A DNA stretch of 64,000 bases, from positions 10,292,001 through 10,356,000 of the forward strand of contig OZ316899.1 of NCBI GenBank assembly GCA_973895155.1. The letters run 5' to 3'. Source of the stretch: Marsupella aquatica (Eukaryota; Marchantiophyta). Of this stretch, positions 54,975 to 64,000 are shown in pieces. The translations under genes were made by a program, and so were the position numbers. Numbering within the stretch: the stretch's first letter is position 1; each line of letters opens with the position of its first letter. Under the pieces are notes generated by a model. It had not been told where the DNA came from, did no database searches, and saw only the letters and a list, made by a program, of their open reading frames with translations.

Positions 54975-57185
54975 GAAGCGCTGGTCGTTGGTGGTGCAAA
55001 GATGCACTAGGGTGCTTGCTCAAGGTATTCCGTGGAGGCAATCGGGCACCAGGGGCACTAAGGGCGCCCGACCGGCCAACCCGGATCATGCCATAACTCG
55101 CGCCCCAAGCATCCGTTGCCCATGGCGTTAACTCCATTGGCCTTGGGCCCAAGAGGAGCTCTCAATCAAGCCCTCAGAACTCAAAGTCCATCCGGGGGTC
55201 CAGACAATCGACCTTGAGCCCGGACCTTTTCCCCTTGACCCGACCAGCACTCGGCTAGTATAAGTCCTTAGTGTATGTCACCAACTTGGCGCCTTGCCTT
55301 TGCTAGTGCCACGTCTCATTGCCCACAAGTCTCCCCATGCTAAGTCCTCCCCAGATGGCCTATTCAAGCTAGGACCATAAGGGAGCTCGGCGTCGGAGTC
55401 ATCGATGCCAGAGCTAAGTGTTAAGGTAGTTGAGTTCCGCGACTATGCCGTTCGGATTATGTAATGCCCCGGCCATGATCCAGAGACTCATGATGAACAT
55501 CTTCCATGACTTCTTGGGAGAGTTCCTAGAGATATTTATTGATGACTTTGCCATATTTGGGACCATCGCCATGCACCCCAAGCATTTATGCTATACGCTA
55601 CAACGATGTAGGGAAGTGAATTTAAAGTTGCATCCGGCCAAGTGCTTTTTTGGGGTAGAGGAAGGAGTGTTACTCGGAGTGGTGGACCTTGCCACCCAGT
55701 GCCCTCACCAATCCCAGCACCCTCGCCTAAGTGCCCTTGGTGCCCGAATGCCTCCACGGAATACCTCGGGCAAGCAACCTAGTGCCCCTTTGCACCACCA
55801 GCGGCACCTCCCATACAAAGCCGCACTTGCTCTCCAACACGACCGCTACTCAACGGTCCTCATTGTTTGCACAAGCAACCAAGTGCCTCGGTAAATAACC
55901 CTTCAAGATCTAGATCTCCCCAAGTCTAGCATCCTAACTCAAGTTCAACAGACATTGGTAAGTAGGTTAGCAATAGGTCCTCCCGATGCCATAAGCCGGA
56001 ACTAGAATGCCCACTTTTTGTCCAGAATAGCTCCTTCCTTGGGCATAGCCCGGGTTCCCCCTTGTACTTATCCATCACCAACTGACCGCCCTGCCCCCGG
56101 GACATGCTCATGGCCCAAGTAGCGTAGCTTGTCCAAGAGCTTGTCCCAAGCTTGTCCCAACATGTCAGGATCGGAATGGCCCTGACTTTAGCAACAAACT
56201 CCCGGTTCTCGCCCTACTGATGGTCTAGGGGCCAAGTGCCCTTGTAACTCAACCTCCATTCCTACTTGGCCTTGCCTCCCCTACGCAAGCTCCCTTAGGA
56301 GACTGAACGCGGCTTGGCTGCTGTTTTGGCAGGATTTGGCAAGTGGGCGAGATAACACCCGCACACCTCAAGAACTTATGGTGCCTACAGACCCAGATGA
56401 TCTCAAGAGGATGTACCCGTCCTCAAGATATTTTTTAATGCACCCAAGAAGTCCTCCAACGGACTTCTCGTTGGGAAGATATCGCCCTTTCCGTTTGGCA
56501 TTTTCCTTAGTGTCGTGACCGTCGTGGCTCACGACTTCGGCTCGCCCTTAGCCCCCAAGGAGACACCACTCCCCTCATATATGTTTCTGGAGACCTTCCA
56601 CCCCCCATCCAGCTTTGGTCCTTAACTTTTTGGTCCCCAACCCGGACCCTATCCCGCATGTCTGGGCGCGCCACCAACCTGCAACGCCCATAACTTCTAG
56701 TTAGGTGTCCGCAAGCGGAGTGCCTTGGCCCGTTGTGATTGGGCCAACCCAGTGCTCATGCCTAGGCCCTCAGATCTCATTGTCGCTCAGGGCCCCCAAT
56801 CGGCCAAACTTGGATTGGGCCATAACTCGCGCCCCAAGCGTCCGTTGCCCATGGCGTCAACTCCATTGGCCTTGGGCCCAAGAGGAACTCTTACTCAAGC
56901 CCTCAGAACTCAAAGTGCATCCGGGGGTCCAGATGGTCAACCTTGAGTCTGGCCCTTTTCCCCTTTGACCCGACCAGCTCTTAGCTAGTCTAAGTCCTTA
57001 GTGTGTGACACCAGCTTGTCGCCTTGCCTTCACTAGCGCCACTTCTCATTGCCCACAAGTCTCCCCATGCTAAGTCCTCCCCGGATGACCTATCTGGGCC
57101 TGGACCATACGGGAGCTCGATGTCGGTGTCAGCGATGCCAGAGCTAAGTGTTAAGGTAGTCGAGTTCTGTGACTCTCGGGCATCG
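54975..57185. repeat. Mosaic of inverted LTR pieces around an RT fragment
   Basis: Segments 55087-55440 and 56820-57180 are direct repeats of each other and inverted copies of the start of the 50190-51240 block of the D LTR. Segment 54975-55076 is the inverted copy of about 55690-55800. The unit 57180-55690, read on the minus strand, extends the D-type LTR block. Between the pieces lies a plus-strand RT fragment (55445-55679). The structure suggests rearranged minus-strand D-family LTR sequence; the order of events is not resolved. Confidence 0.6.
55445..55679 (+). pseudogene. Reverse transcriptase fragment
   Basis: The 78 codons are from the RT palm: MPFGLCNAPAM, HDFLGEFLEIF, catalytic FIDDFAIFG, LQRCREVNLKLHPAKCFFG and EEGVLLG. 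It is nearly identical to the RT of element C (around 63200-63430), so it comes from that family. Both ends join abruptly to LTR-type sequence in the opposite orientation. It cannot function alone. Confidence 0.85.
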
Positions 57186-57449
57186 TGTGTCAAAATGAGG
57201 TATAGAGGTGGATCAGGAGAAGGTTACGGCCTAGATGGCGGTGGTGTTCAAAAGGCAGTAAGATTGTTTTGTCACGCCGAAAGCTTCATCCGTACACAAA
57301 TTTTGGCTTGGACGGGCATAATCTTCATTAGTTTTGAGGGTTCGGGCAAGGAGGGATGTGTGAACTGAACCTTACTCCCGTAATCTAGCGCTAATCCTAC
57401 TTACATAAATATCATGGGTATAGCTTGTGTTCCGCCGCCGAAACATACC

Positions 57450-58126
57450 TTAAGCCAATAACTGGATTGACCCAGGCTTAAGCCTTCGCGCTATCCACCT
57501 CTGATCCGGATCCAATGATACAGGTGTCCAACCTAGGCTCGCAACCACTATCCGCAGTCGACAACCCGTGCCCAGCTCGGATAGTGCGTTCTGCCAAGCA
57601 TTCTTCTACCCGTATACAAGATTCATACATGCAACTGTATTCACAATCATTCAATCTCGGTTTACACGAAGGAAATAGTGGGAAAACACTTTAATTCATA
57701 ATCCGTCATACACATATACACGGTTGACTTGACATCTCTTGAATGAACACGACCAACGGCAGAAAGGCGTACACTACAACGGAGCCCGGCTCCACACTCA
57801 CCCAGCGAGCTTAGTCGTACCCTCCCTCCTTGACGCTCTTTTACTCACAAAGGCTGGGACTACTTGCACATCCTACGAATACCCAGTTCTAAAACTAAAA
57901 TCCCCCTGCCTCTACCGGGGGGTGGACTAAATACTAAGGGACGGGATCCAGAGCGGCCACGTGCCCGAATCTATGGTATCCGAGATTCTAAACTCTGCTA
58001 ACTGCCAGGCCGTAAAACTGCGTGTCTTATTCTAAGATTCTAAACTACGAAGGTTAGTCGGATAGGACAGCGTTGCCAACTAGTTTTGGCGCTTGTGCTT
58101 ATCTTCTGACTTCCCTAATTCTAACT
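57450..58126. other. Element C LTR, noncoding 3' portion
   Basis: No gene is supported. It corresponds to the R/U5-like part of the LTR in A and B. Short open frames here have no recognisable domains. Confidence 0.5.
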
Positions 58127-60286
58127 CTATCCTAAACCTACCCCGCCGCTAATGTCTGGCGCGCTTGCCAGACCTGCCCAACTTGGATTTGAGCGGCCAT
58201 CCCACTGCCTCCTAAGCCGGTTGGCGTCCTGCTTGAGCAGCTGGACTTGGTCTAGCAGAGATTTGTTCTCTTGCTTCGTCGTGTCTGTCTCCTCCACGGC
58301 TTCCTGGCATGCCTCTTCCAATTGTTGGGCGTTGCTCGTCAGCTTGTCCACCAATTGGGCCTATTTTGTGGCATCTTCTTGAAGTCGTGCTACCTCTGCC
58401 TTCAGGGCGTCCAGCTTGGCTGCGTCTTGCTGGGCCCGGGCGTTTGCTTCCTCCGCATCTTTTTGCCAGATGACGGCTTGTCCCTTCAAACCATCAATCT
58501 GGGTCCAGAGCCGTGCAATCTCGACATCCCTCCCAATTCCGGCCTATTCTGCCAAGGCTTCTCGGGCCCCAGCTTTGGCCGCTTGCTCCAATGCGGCCGC
58601 TAACTGAGGTCGTAGCAGTTGAAGCTCGGTTTCTCGGGCTGAGGCTTTGTTTTTCAGGTGGGTAGCCTCAACCCAATACCGCTCTATCTTCCGCGTAAGC
58701 TCAGTCTATGCATGCCCTACTCGTACTACTGCAACCAATTCTTGGTTGACAAAGTAGGCCACCTTTCGTGCCATCAACTCCCCTGTATCCCGCGCAATTT
58801 GTTGGGAGAAGTCACCCAACAACCCATTCAAAAATGTGCCCGGTGCAAAGAGTTCCAAGTACTCCAGGCTATGCCCACTCGGGTTCGGGCAAGGACAGAC
58901 CCCAACTTGCGCGGGGGTTGGAGTGGTGACGTCCAGTCCCTAGACTATGAAGACAGAGGGGGTTGGGTTCTTCGCAAGGGATGGGGAGTTCTTGTGGACA
59001 ACCGTGGAGGGTATCGGGGTGTCCTTCGTAATCATAGTCTCAGGCCCGGGGCCGGCTTCCTCCAGCCCGACTTCGATGGTTGCGCTGGCTTGGTTGATCG
59101 AATCCAGGGAATATAACCACATTGTCCGATATAGAAGGAGGGGCCCCATGGCCGCCGGACTTTTGGCCTTGGGTTGGGGTCGCCTTTCTTGGGCCGGGAA
59201 TACCCACCGTGATGGGGTTAGCTTGGGCTTGTTGAGCCATGGGAGGTTTTGGTGGTCAAAACAGGCGTACCACTCGATGATTATTTTGATGTGGTTTGCA
59301 AGGTACACCTTTCCACCAAGGTATAAGGTCTTTCTTCGTCGTTCCATCTCCTCGTGGAACTTCTTGACGAAGAAAGAAGCCCACTTCCTAGGCCGGTAGT
59401 TCTCGACCTAGATTACTTGGGCGGAGGATATTTTGCCCCTTGGCTCCATCATGTGAAGGGCGTACCTCTGGAACTCCAACCGCTCCGCTATCTCCGGGAT
59501 GAGGCATGTCCTCATCAAGAATCCGTTGTCCAATGCTCCTTCGGCCGGGAAGCTAGAGGACTGATACTTGGCTCCCTTGCCCCCAGGAGCCCGTGATTCT
59601 ACCCGGTTTACTCCCTTGGGTAGGCCAAAGATCATCTTGAGCCGTGCCTCACTTAGGGACATCACTCTCCCATGTGCACGGGTTTGTTGGCGGGCCTCGT
59701 CAAAGTTCTGGACAAACTCCGTCATATCCTGCCCATAATACCTGCAAGTATTCCAAGGGAGAGCGGCGAAATGCTCAAACCCTTGGGTCTTCAGATAGCA
59801 TGCCTGGTTGGGGTGGAGAATGTTCTTGTGGACATTCTCCCCCATGTGATGCATGTTCAGCTTGGCCACCGCAACTGTGGCCAAGGGCAGCCCATATATA
59901 GCCGCGGGTTCCTTCCTCTTCCTACCCCAAGACTGGTTTTTGGGGTGACTTGTAGAGGGGGACATCTCCCAGTCCTCTCTATCAGGTGGCAGTGCTACCG
60001 CCGTAAGTACTGGCGTTGGGGCCGCCACTGTCATCGCATTGTCCATCGAGGCTGCCGCCTGGGTTTGTTGATGTGTCGAAGCGGTACCCAGCCCGGCCCC
60101 ATAAGAACCTGGTGAATTGTGGATAAGGGGAGGGGCCTCCTTGTCCTCTGAGCTGAGGTTGACCGCATTTACCATGGACTGCACTCGAGCAGATGGTGCA
60201 ATGGGCGGTGGGGAACGGCGAGATGGATGGCGAGGCGGAGTTTGTGCCGGTGCTGGCGAGCTGGTTGGAGCTGGAGGGGGTGCCAT
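58127..60286 (-). pseudogene. LTR-encoded protein of element C
   Basis: This is the third lineage of LTR-carried protein, in gag-pol orientation. The ATG at 60286 opens a Pro/Ser-rich N-terminus. A globular region follows (YLKTQGFEHFAALPW, EFVQNFDEARQQTRAHG, RLKMIFGLPKGVNR, LDNGFLMRTCLIPEIAERL). A TAG at 59408-59410 interrupts; the same frame continues as VENYRPRKWASFFVKKFHEE, YLGGKVYLANHIKIIIEWY and on to 58940. A shorter coiled-coil remnant is at 58354-58127. Similarity to the A/B protein is mostly at the level of architecture plus the GFExFAxLPW and (F/V)xxGLPxG-like blocks, so homology is probable but not certain. The function is unknown. Confidence 0.62.
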
Positions 60287-60833
60287 AGGACTCCAAAATT
60301 TAGAAGGGAAGCCAAGGGATGTCAGTATTGAGGGCTCGCCGGACTCGGACTTTGATTAAACCAAAAGTTGGGGTAGGATTGAACTCGGGCAGTTATATCG
60401 TCAAAGTGATGACGTTGGAGATCCACCGTGCCCGGGATCCTGAAGACTTTGTCCGGGAGTCAGACGAGCGCTTCTCCAAAGCCAAGGTAATTTGGGCCGT
60501 CAAAGAAGAATTTGGTGATCTCCTCATTCTGTAAGTACTTGCTCTCAAACGGGAGGCTGAAGTTGTTGTTGTAGTGTGAGTGCGCATTGCTATAGATAAG
60601 TTGTTCGTACTCTCTCTCGGCTTTGTATCTGCGTGGATTGTGTCCGGCGAGTGATTTCGCAAGATGGCTCCCAATGTGTAGAAATTGAAACCAAAAACAA
60701 ATGGCGGAAGTGGACATAATCAAGACCGACATAAGGCGTGGTGTGTATGATCGCTCCAAGGAAAACTAGAGAGTTTGGGATCAAAGCTGGCACGCGGAGT
60801 GAACTAGTGGCCCAAGACGGGGAAGAGCTTGCC

Positions 60834-60840
60834 TTTTATA
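60834..60840 (-). promoter_or_regulatory. TATA box of element C LTR
   Basis: TATAAAA on the minus strand, within GAGTATAAAAGGCAAGCTCT, matches the element D TATA block. It lies upstream of the LTR reading frame, so in C the frame would be in the transcribed R/U5 part of the LTR. Confidence 0.68.
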
Positions 60841-61165
60841 CTCTTGTAGTGCATCAACCGATTGGTTCCTCCTGCCTGTGATAGACCAAGCCCTTTGCGC
60901 CCGGGGGGTACTAACCACTCCGCAGGTCCAGGTCAGAGCGTGCCAATGGGCCGTCTCTAGATCTGTTATACAAATCCGAGGCGGACCGCCATAACGCGCC
61001 CTTAATCCAGCGGTACGTCAGGTGAAGCACCGCCAGCTCAAACACGAATCCCCATTATTACTAAATCCTGTCTTAAACATCATGACTAGCTAATTTGTGT
61101 CTTTATACTAATAACGACAGGCTACAAAGTCTACTTCCAATGTACGTAACACGGGTTGAGCCATA

Positions 61166-62330
61166 TTACTCATTACCAGCCGTGCGGGCGGCATCACATA
61201 GCTCCCTACTTAACTGTGAAATGTCCTCGCAAACATTGCTATTGGTGGTAACATCTTGATGATGGTACTTTTTCACATGATCATAACTAACTTGTGTGGG
61301 AAATAAGTCTCCAGCGTACGTTGCAAGCTCAATGGATCTGTTTGGGTAAATCTGATTGACAAGGAAAGGTCCCAACTAGCGAGTATGTAGCTTCCCAAGA
61401 AATTGCATGTACCTGATATTGTACAGAAAGACAGGTTGCCTGTTGCGACGTCGATCTTCCGTAGTCGCTTGTCATGCTGCTTCTTGGAAACTGCCTGTTG
61501 CTTTGCTGCGTGTCGGGCAGCTAGTACCCGGGGCTTCTTCTAATGCTTCAATCTGGTAAGCTCTGTCCGAAGAACTATCGGCCTTGGATAAGCGATCCCA
61601 AATACTCACCCGTGGCGTGTGAATTTCAAACTCGACCGGAACCAACAAGTGTTGTCCGAACACGAGAAAGTACGGATTGTGACTGGTAGTAGTCTTGTAA
61701 ACCAAGTTGTACGAGTACACAACAGCGTATAACTTGTCATCCCAATGTGTTTTGTGTGCGGCTACTGTTTTGTTGAGGATTTTCCCAATGATCCCATTTG
61801 CCCTCTCTGTTAGTCCGTTGGCTTTTGGATGGTAAGGGGTGGTCTTGCGGTGCTTGACTAGGTACCATTCCGTGAGGCGCTCTACGGTTTCATATGAAAT
61901 GCGTTCCCTGATTGCTGACTAACTCCAAGGGTGGCCCGAAGCGGGTGAAGATTTGTTCATACAAGAACTTGGCGCTGGTAGTGGCATCATCCTTTACCGT
62001 AGCACAAGCTTCCACCCACTTGGTGGAATAGTCTATGGCTAGCAGGATGTACTTGCACTTGCATCTTCGCGTAACTGGAGTGAAGGGCCCAATGTAATCA
62101 ATGCCCCATTTCTTGAATGGTGCTAGTGGAAGTACGGAAGTGAGTGGGTGGTTGTGGGCTTTCCTTGGGGCGCCAGCCCGTTGGCATAAATCGCACCCTT
62201 TGATAAAGCGTTGTACATCCCGATGTAACGTAGGCCACCAATACCCCAAATCCAAGATCTTACAAGCAGTAGTGATGGCCGCAAAATGGCCTCCGGCTTC
62301 CTCTTTGTGTAGGGCCTACATAACAATGAG
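61166..62330 (-). pseudogene. Element C integrase
   Basis: Zinc-binding motif EEAGGHF ... CDLCQRAG, then the core with WGIDYIGP (first Asp present). The second core motif reads SNQGTHF, so the second catalytic Asp is Asn. The GLTERANG region survives on the minus strand near 61790. The C-terminal part (61720-61166) is in several frames and, as in A and B, its last codons run into the LTR (stop at 61166, LTR edge at 61198). The enzyme would be inactive. Confidence 0.82.
61199..61212 (-). other. Polypurine tract of element C
   Basis: On the minus strand AAGTAGGGAGCTA directly precedes the LTR start TGTGATGCC, as in A and B. Confidence 0.72.
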
Positions 62331-62454
62331 CGTTTCCTTGTATTCCAGGCAACACCGTAGCTTCCCATTAACTCCTTTGTGCAAGTGGCCCTGTATCATC
62401 ATATACAGCCCGGCCTTATGTAAGAACACAACAACGGCCTCCTGATTAATTCCA

Positions 62455-64000
62455 TCAAGGATGCAGCCCATAAGGACGAACGTACCATGTGGGTGTGCCT
62501 GCCCCTACGTGGAATAATTCCTCATCAGGAAAGGTATGGTTAATAGGCTGATCAACAGGTATGCCGTCCAATTGTGAAAAGAAATCGACATTGAGGTGTG
62601 CCTTCCCTGGCCAAACCCATACCTTGTAGTTAAACTCCTGTAAGAGCGATACCCACCTGGCTATCCGTCTCGTGACATCTGCTTTGTTCACCATATACTT
62701 TAAACTATCATGATCCGTATGAAATATGACTTTGTATCCAAGCAGGTAGTGTCAGAACTTCTTACACAAATAGATAATGCCTAGAGCCTCTCGATTGGTA
62801 GGGGAGTAATTTTTCTTGGCCATAAATAGCTGACGGCTAGCAAAATAGATGGGGTGGTCGCGACCGTCCTCGTCAAGCTGGCTTAGTACGGACCCAATGT
62901 AAAACCCCAAACGTCAACGTACACATGGAATTCTTTATTCCAATCTGGGGTTACCATGATAGGTGCCATGGTGAGTCGGCGTCGGAGTTCTTCAAAGGCT
63001 ATGCGCCTCCGGGGCGTTTCTTCAATCACCGCATCCTTCTTCATCATCTCGGTTAGGGATAACGCAATTTTAGCAAAATCTTTGATGAATCGGCGATAGT
63101 ACCCTACGCAGCCCAGGAATGACTGTACTGCTTTTTGATCCACAGGGAACACTACTACCATCCGGGCCGCAACCTTCTCATGGTCTACCTTGATACCCCA
63201 TTTAGACACATGATGCTCGAGTAACACCCCCTCCTCTACCCCGAAAAAGCATTTAGCCGGATGTAGCTTTGAATTCACTTCTCTGCATCGTTGTAGGGTA
63301 CGGCATAAATGTTTGGGGTGCATGGCGATGGTTCCAAAGATGGCAAAGTCATCAATAAATATTTCCAAGAATTCCCGTAGGAAGTCATGGAAGATATTCA
63401 TCATGAGTCTCTGGAACATGGCCGGGGCATTACACAGTCCAAACGGCATTCTGAAAAATGCGAACATCCCCCACTCCGTGGTGAACGTTGTTTTAAGCTG
63501 ATCCGAGAGTCGGATCCAGATTTGATTGTAGCCCAAATATCCATCGAGGAACGTATAGATTTCATTACGGGCTACCATATCTAGAACCATATACGTGAAT
63601 GGTAACGGGTAGTGATCCTTCCGGGTGGCGTCATTTTGTTTATGATAGTCCTGGTAGATGCAAATTTTGAGCTTTTCGTCCGTACCCCCTTCTTCGGCAC
63701 GATGACAATGGGAGACACCCAGTCACTGGTCATTATTGGGTAGATGATATACGCGGCTAGAAGACAATCAATCTCCTCCTTCACCAAGATGGAGTACCTT
63801 GGGTTCATGCAACATTGCCGCTGCGGTACGGCGTGAGCTCCCAAGTTTAAATTGATCGTATGTTCTCCCAACTTGGGGAAGACTCCCGTCAAATTGTGAT
63901 GGCTCCATGGAAACACATCTTCATACTCCTTGAGCAGTGCTTGAATGGATTTTTCCGCATCTCCCTTCAGAGCATGGCCTAAGTTGAAAGACTTATCCAT
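62455..64000 (-). pseudogene. Element C reverse transcriptase and RNase H
   Basis: The first part (64000-63581) has LGEHTINLNLGAH, NPRYSILVKEEID and SDWVSPIVIVPKK, then a frameshift near 63690. RT continues 63590-62883 with FLDGYLGYNQI, RMPFGLCNAPAMFQ and catalytic FIDDFAIFG, to HVYVDVWGF at the start of RNase H (first Asp present). A shift at about 62885 leads to QLDEDGRDHPIYFASRQL, a stop near 62755, and VNKADVTRRIARW with NVDFFSQLDG at the end (62455). It is a relic of a once complete polymerase. Confidence 0.88.

Larger units (their letters stand above)
49758..55076 (+). mobile_element. Element D: Ty3/Gypsy retrotransposon, 5' part
   Basis: This plus-strand element has an LTR (49758-52383), a primer-binding site (52393-52410) and gag (about 53530-54974). 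Downstream of gag the sequence turns into a mosaic (54975-57185) with no continuous pol. The first 400 bp of its LTR match the LTR start of element C (60780-61198), so C and D are related, though their primer sites cannot be compared in this window. The 3' LTR is missing or scrambled. Confidence 0.75.
57186..61198 (-). repeat. Element C 3' LTR (about 4.0 kb)
   Basis: It starts (minus strand) TGTGATGCC after the polypurine tract. It contains a TATA box (60834-60840), a long reading frame (60286-58127) and the palindrome (57429-57444). The left end at 57186 is approximate and no target duplication can be checked because the other LTR is outside the window. Confidence 0.75.
57186..64000 (-). mobile_element. 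Element C: Ty3/Gypsy retrotransposon, 3' part
   Basis: This minus-strand element extends beyond the right edge. Reading right to left: RT (64000-62883), RNase H (62880-62455), integrase (62330-61166), polypurine tract (61199-61212) and 3' LTR (61198 to about 57186). The left LTR boundary is inferred from the 257-bp distance between palindrome and LTR end in B and from a TGTGTC at 57186. Its proteins are diverged from A and B. Confidence 0.85.

Noticed and set aside
49758-57185. Element D as a complete retrotransposon with a 3' LTR at 55690-57180
   Set aside because: That block is in the opposite orientation to the 5' LTR and no second CTCAG target copy was found.

Overview
This is plant nuclear DNA made almost entirely of nested transposable elements. 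The evidence is Ty3/Gypsy polyproteins with plant-type protease, RT and integrase motifs, a CACTA (En/Spm) element with tnp2, DUF4218 and DUF4216 regions plus a spliced second gene, and captured plant-type gene pieces (EDM2-like PHD zinc fingers, BRCT, F-box-like). The species cannot be named from the sequence. No rRNA, tRNA, CRISPR or ordinary intact host gene was seen.

Layout. (1) 1-26738: Ty3/Gypsy element A, plus strand, with a truncated 5' LTR (48-1998) and a full 3' LTR (22127-26738). It is broken by element B (3126-14507, minus strand, 5-bp target duplication AGCCA), by a 313-bp MITE-like insert (17068-17380) and by a 1.93-kb non-autonomous CACTA-type element F1 (17422-19348, duplication TTG). 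(2) 26799-49589: a CACTA element of about 22.8 kb (3-bp duplication CAC). It carries degraded captured gene fragments on its left, then a defective tnp2 transposase gene and a spliced TNPA/Ptta-like gene. A 4.7-kb solo LTR related to B (37971-42675, duplication GACCT) sits in a transposase intron, and F2, a second copy of F (45924-47851, duplication ATA), sits in an exon of the second gene. (3) 49758-57185: the 5' part of element D (LTR, primer-binding site, gag), followed by a mosaic of inverted LTR pieces around an RT fragment. (4) 57186-64000: element C, minus strand, with its 3' LTR and its pol region up to the window edge.

Main observation. The long LTRs (4.0-4.7 kb) of A, B/solo and C all contain a long reading frame in the same direction as gag-pol. 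In the A and B/solo lineages it encodes a conserved globular region followed by a long coiled coil and a charged or proline-rich tail; C has a more divergent version. That these are true LTRs is shown by TG...CA ends, adjacent primer-binding and polypurine sites, and target duplications around B and the solo copy. The lineages are diverged but keep the central protein region, so the frame looks like a real accessory gene carried inside an LTR rather than chance. No copy here is intact. Most premature stops fit C-to-T or G-to-A changes, as expected for old methylated repeats.

How the parts work together. Gag, protease, RT/RNase H and integrase of A-D would act in cis for retrotransposition, with the LTR protein as a possible accessory factor. 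tnp2 and the TNPA-like protein would mobilise the CACTA element. F has different subterminal repeats and probably depends on another transposase.
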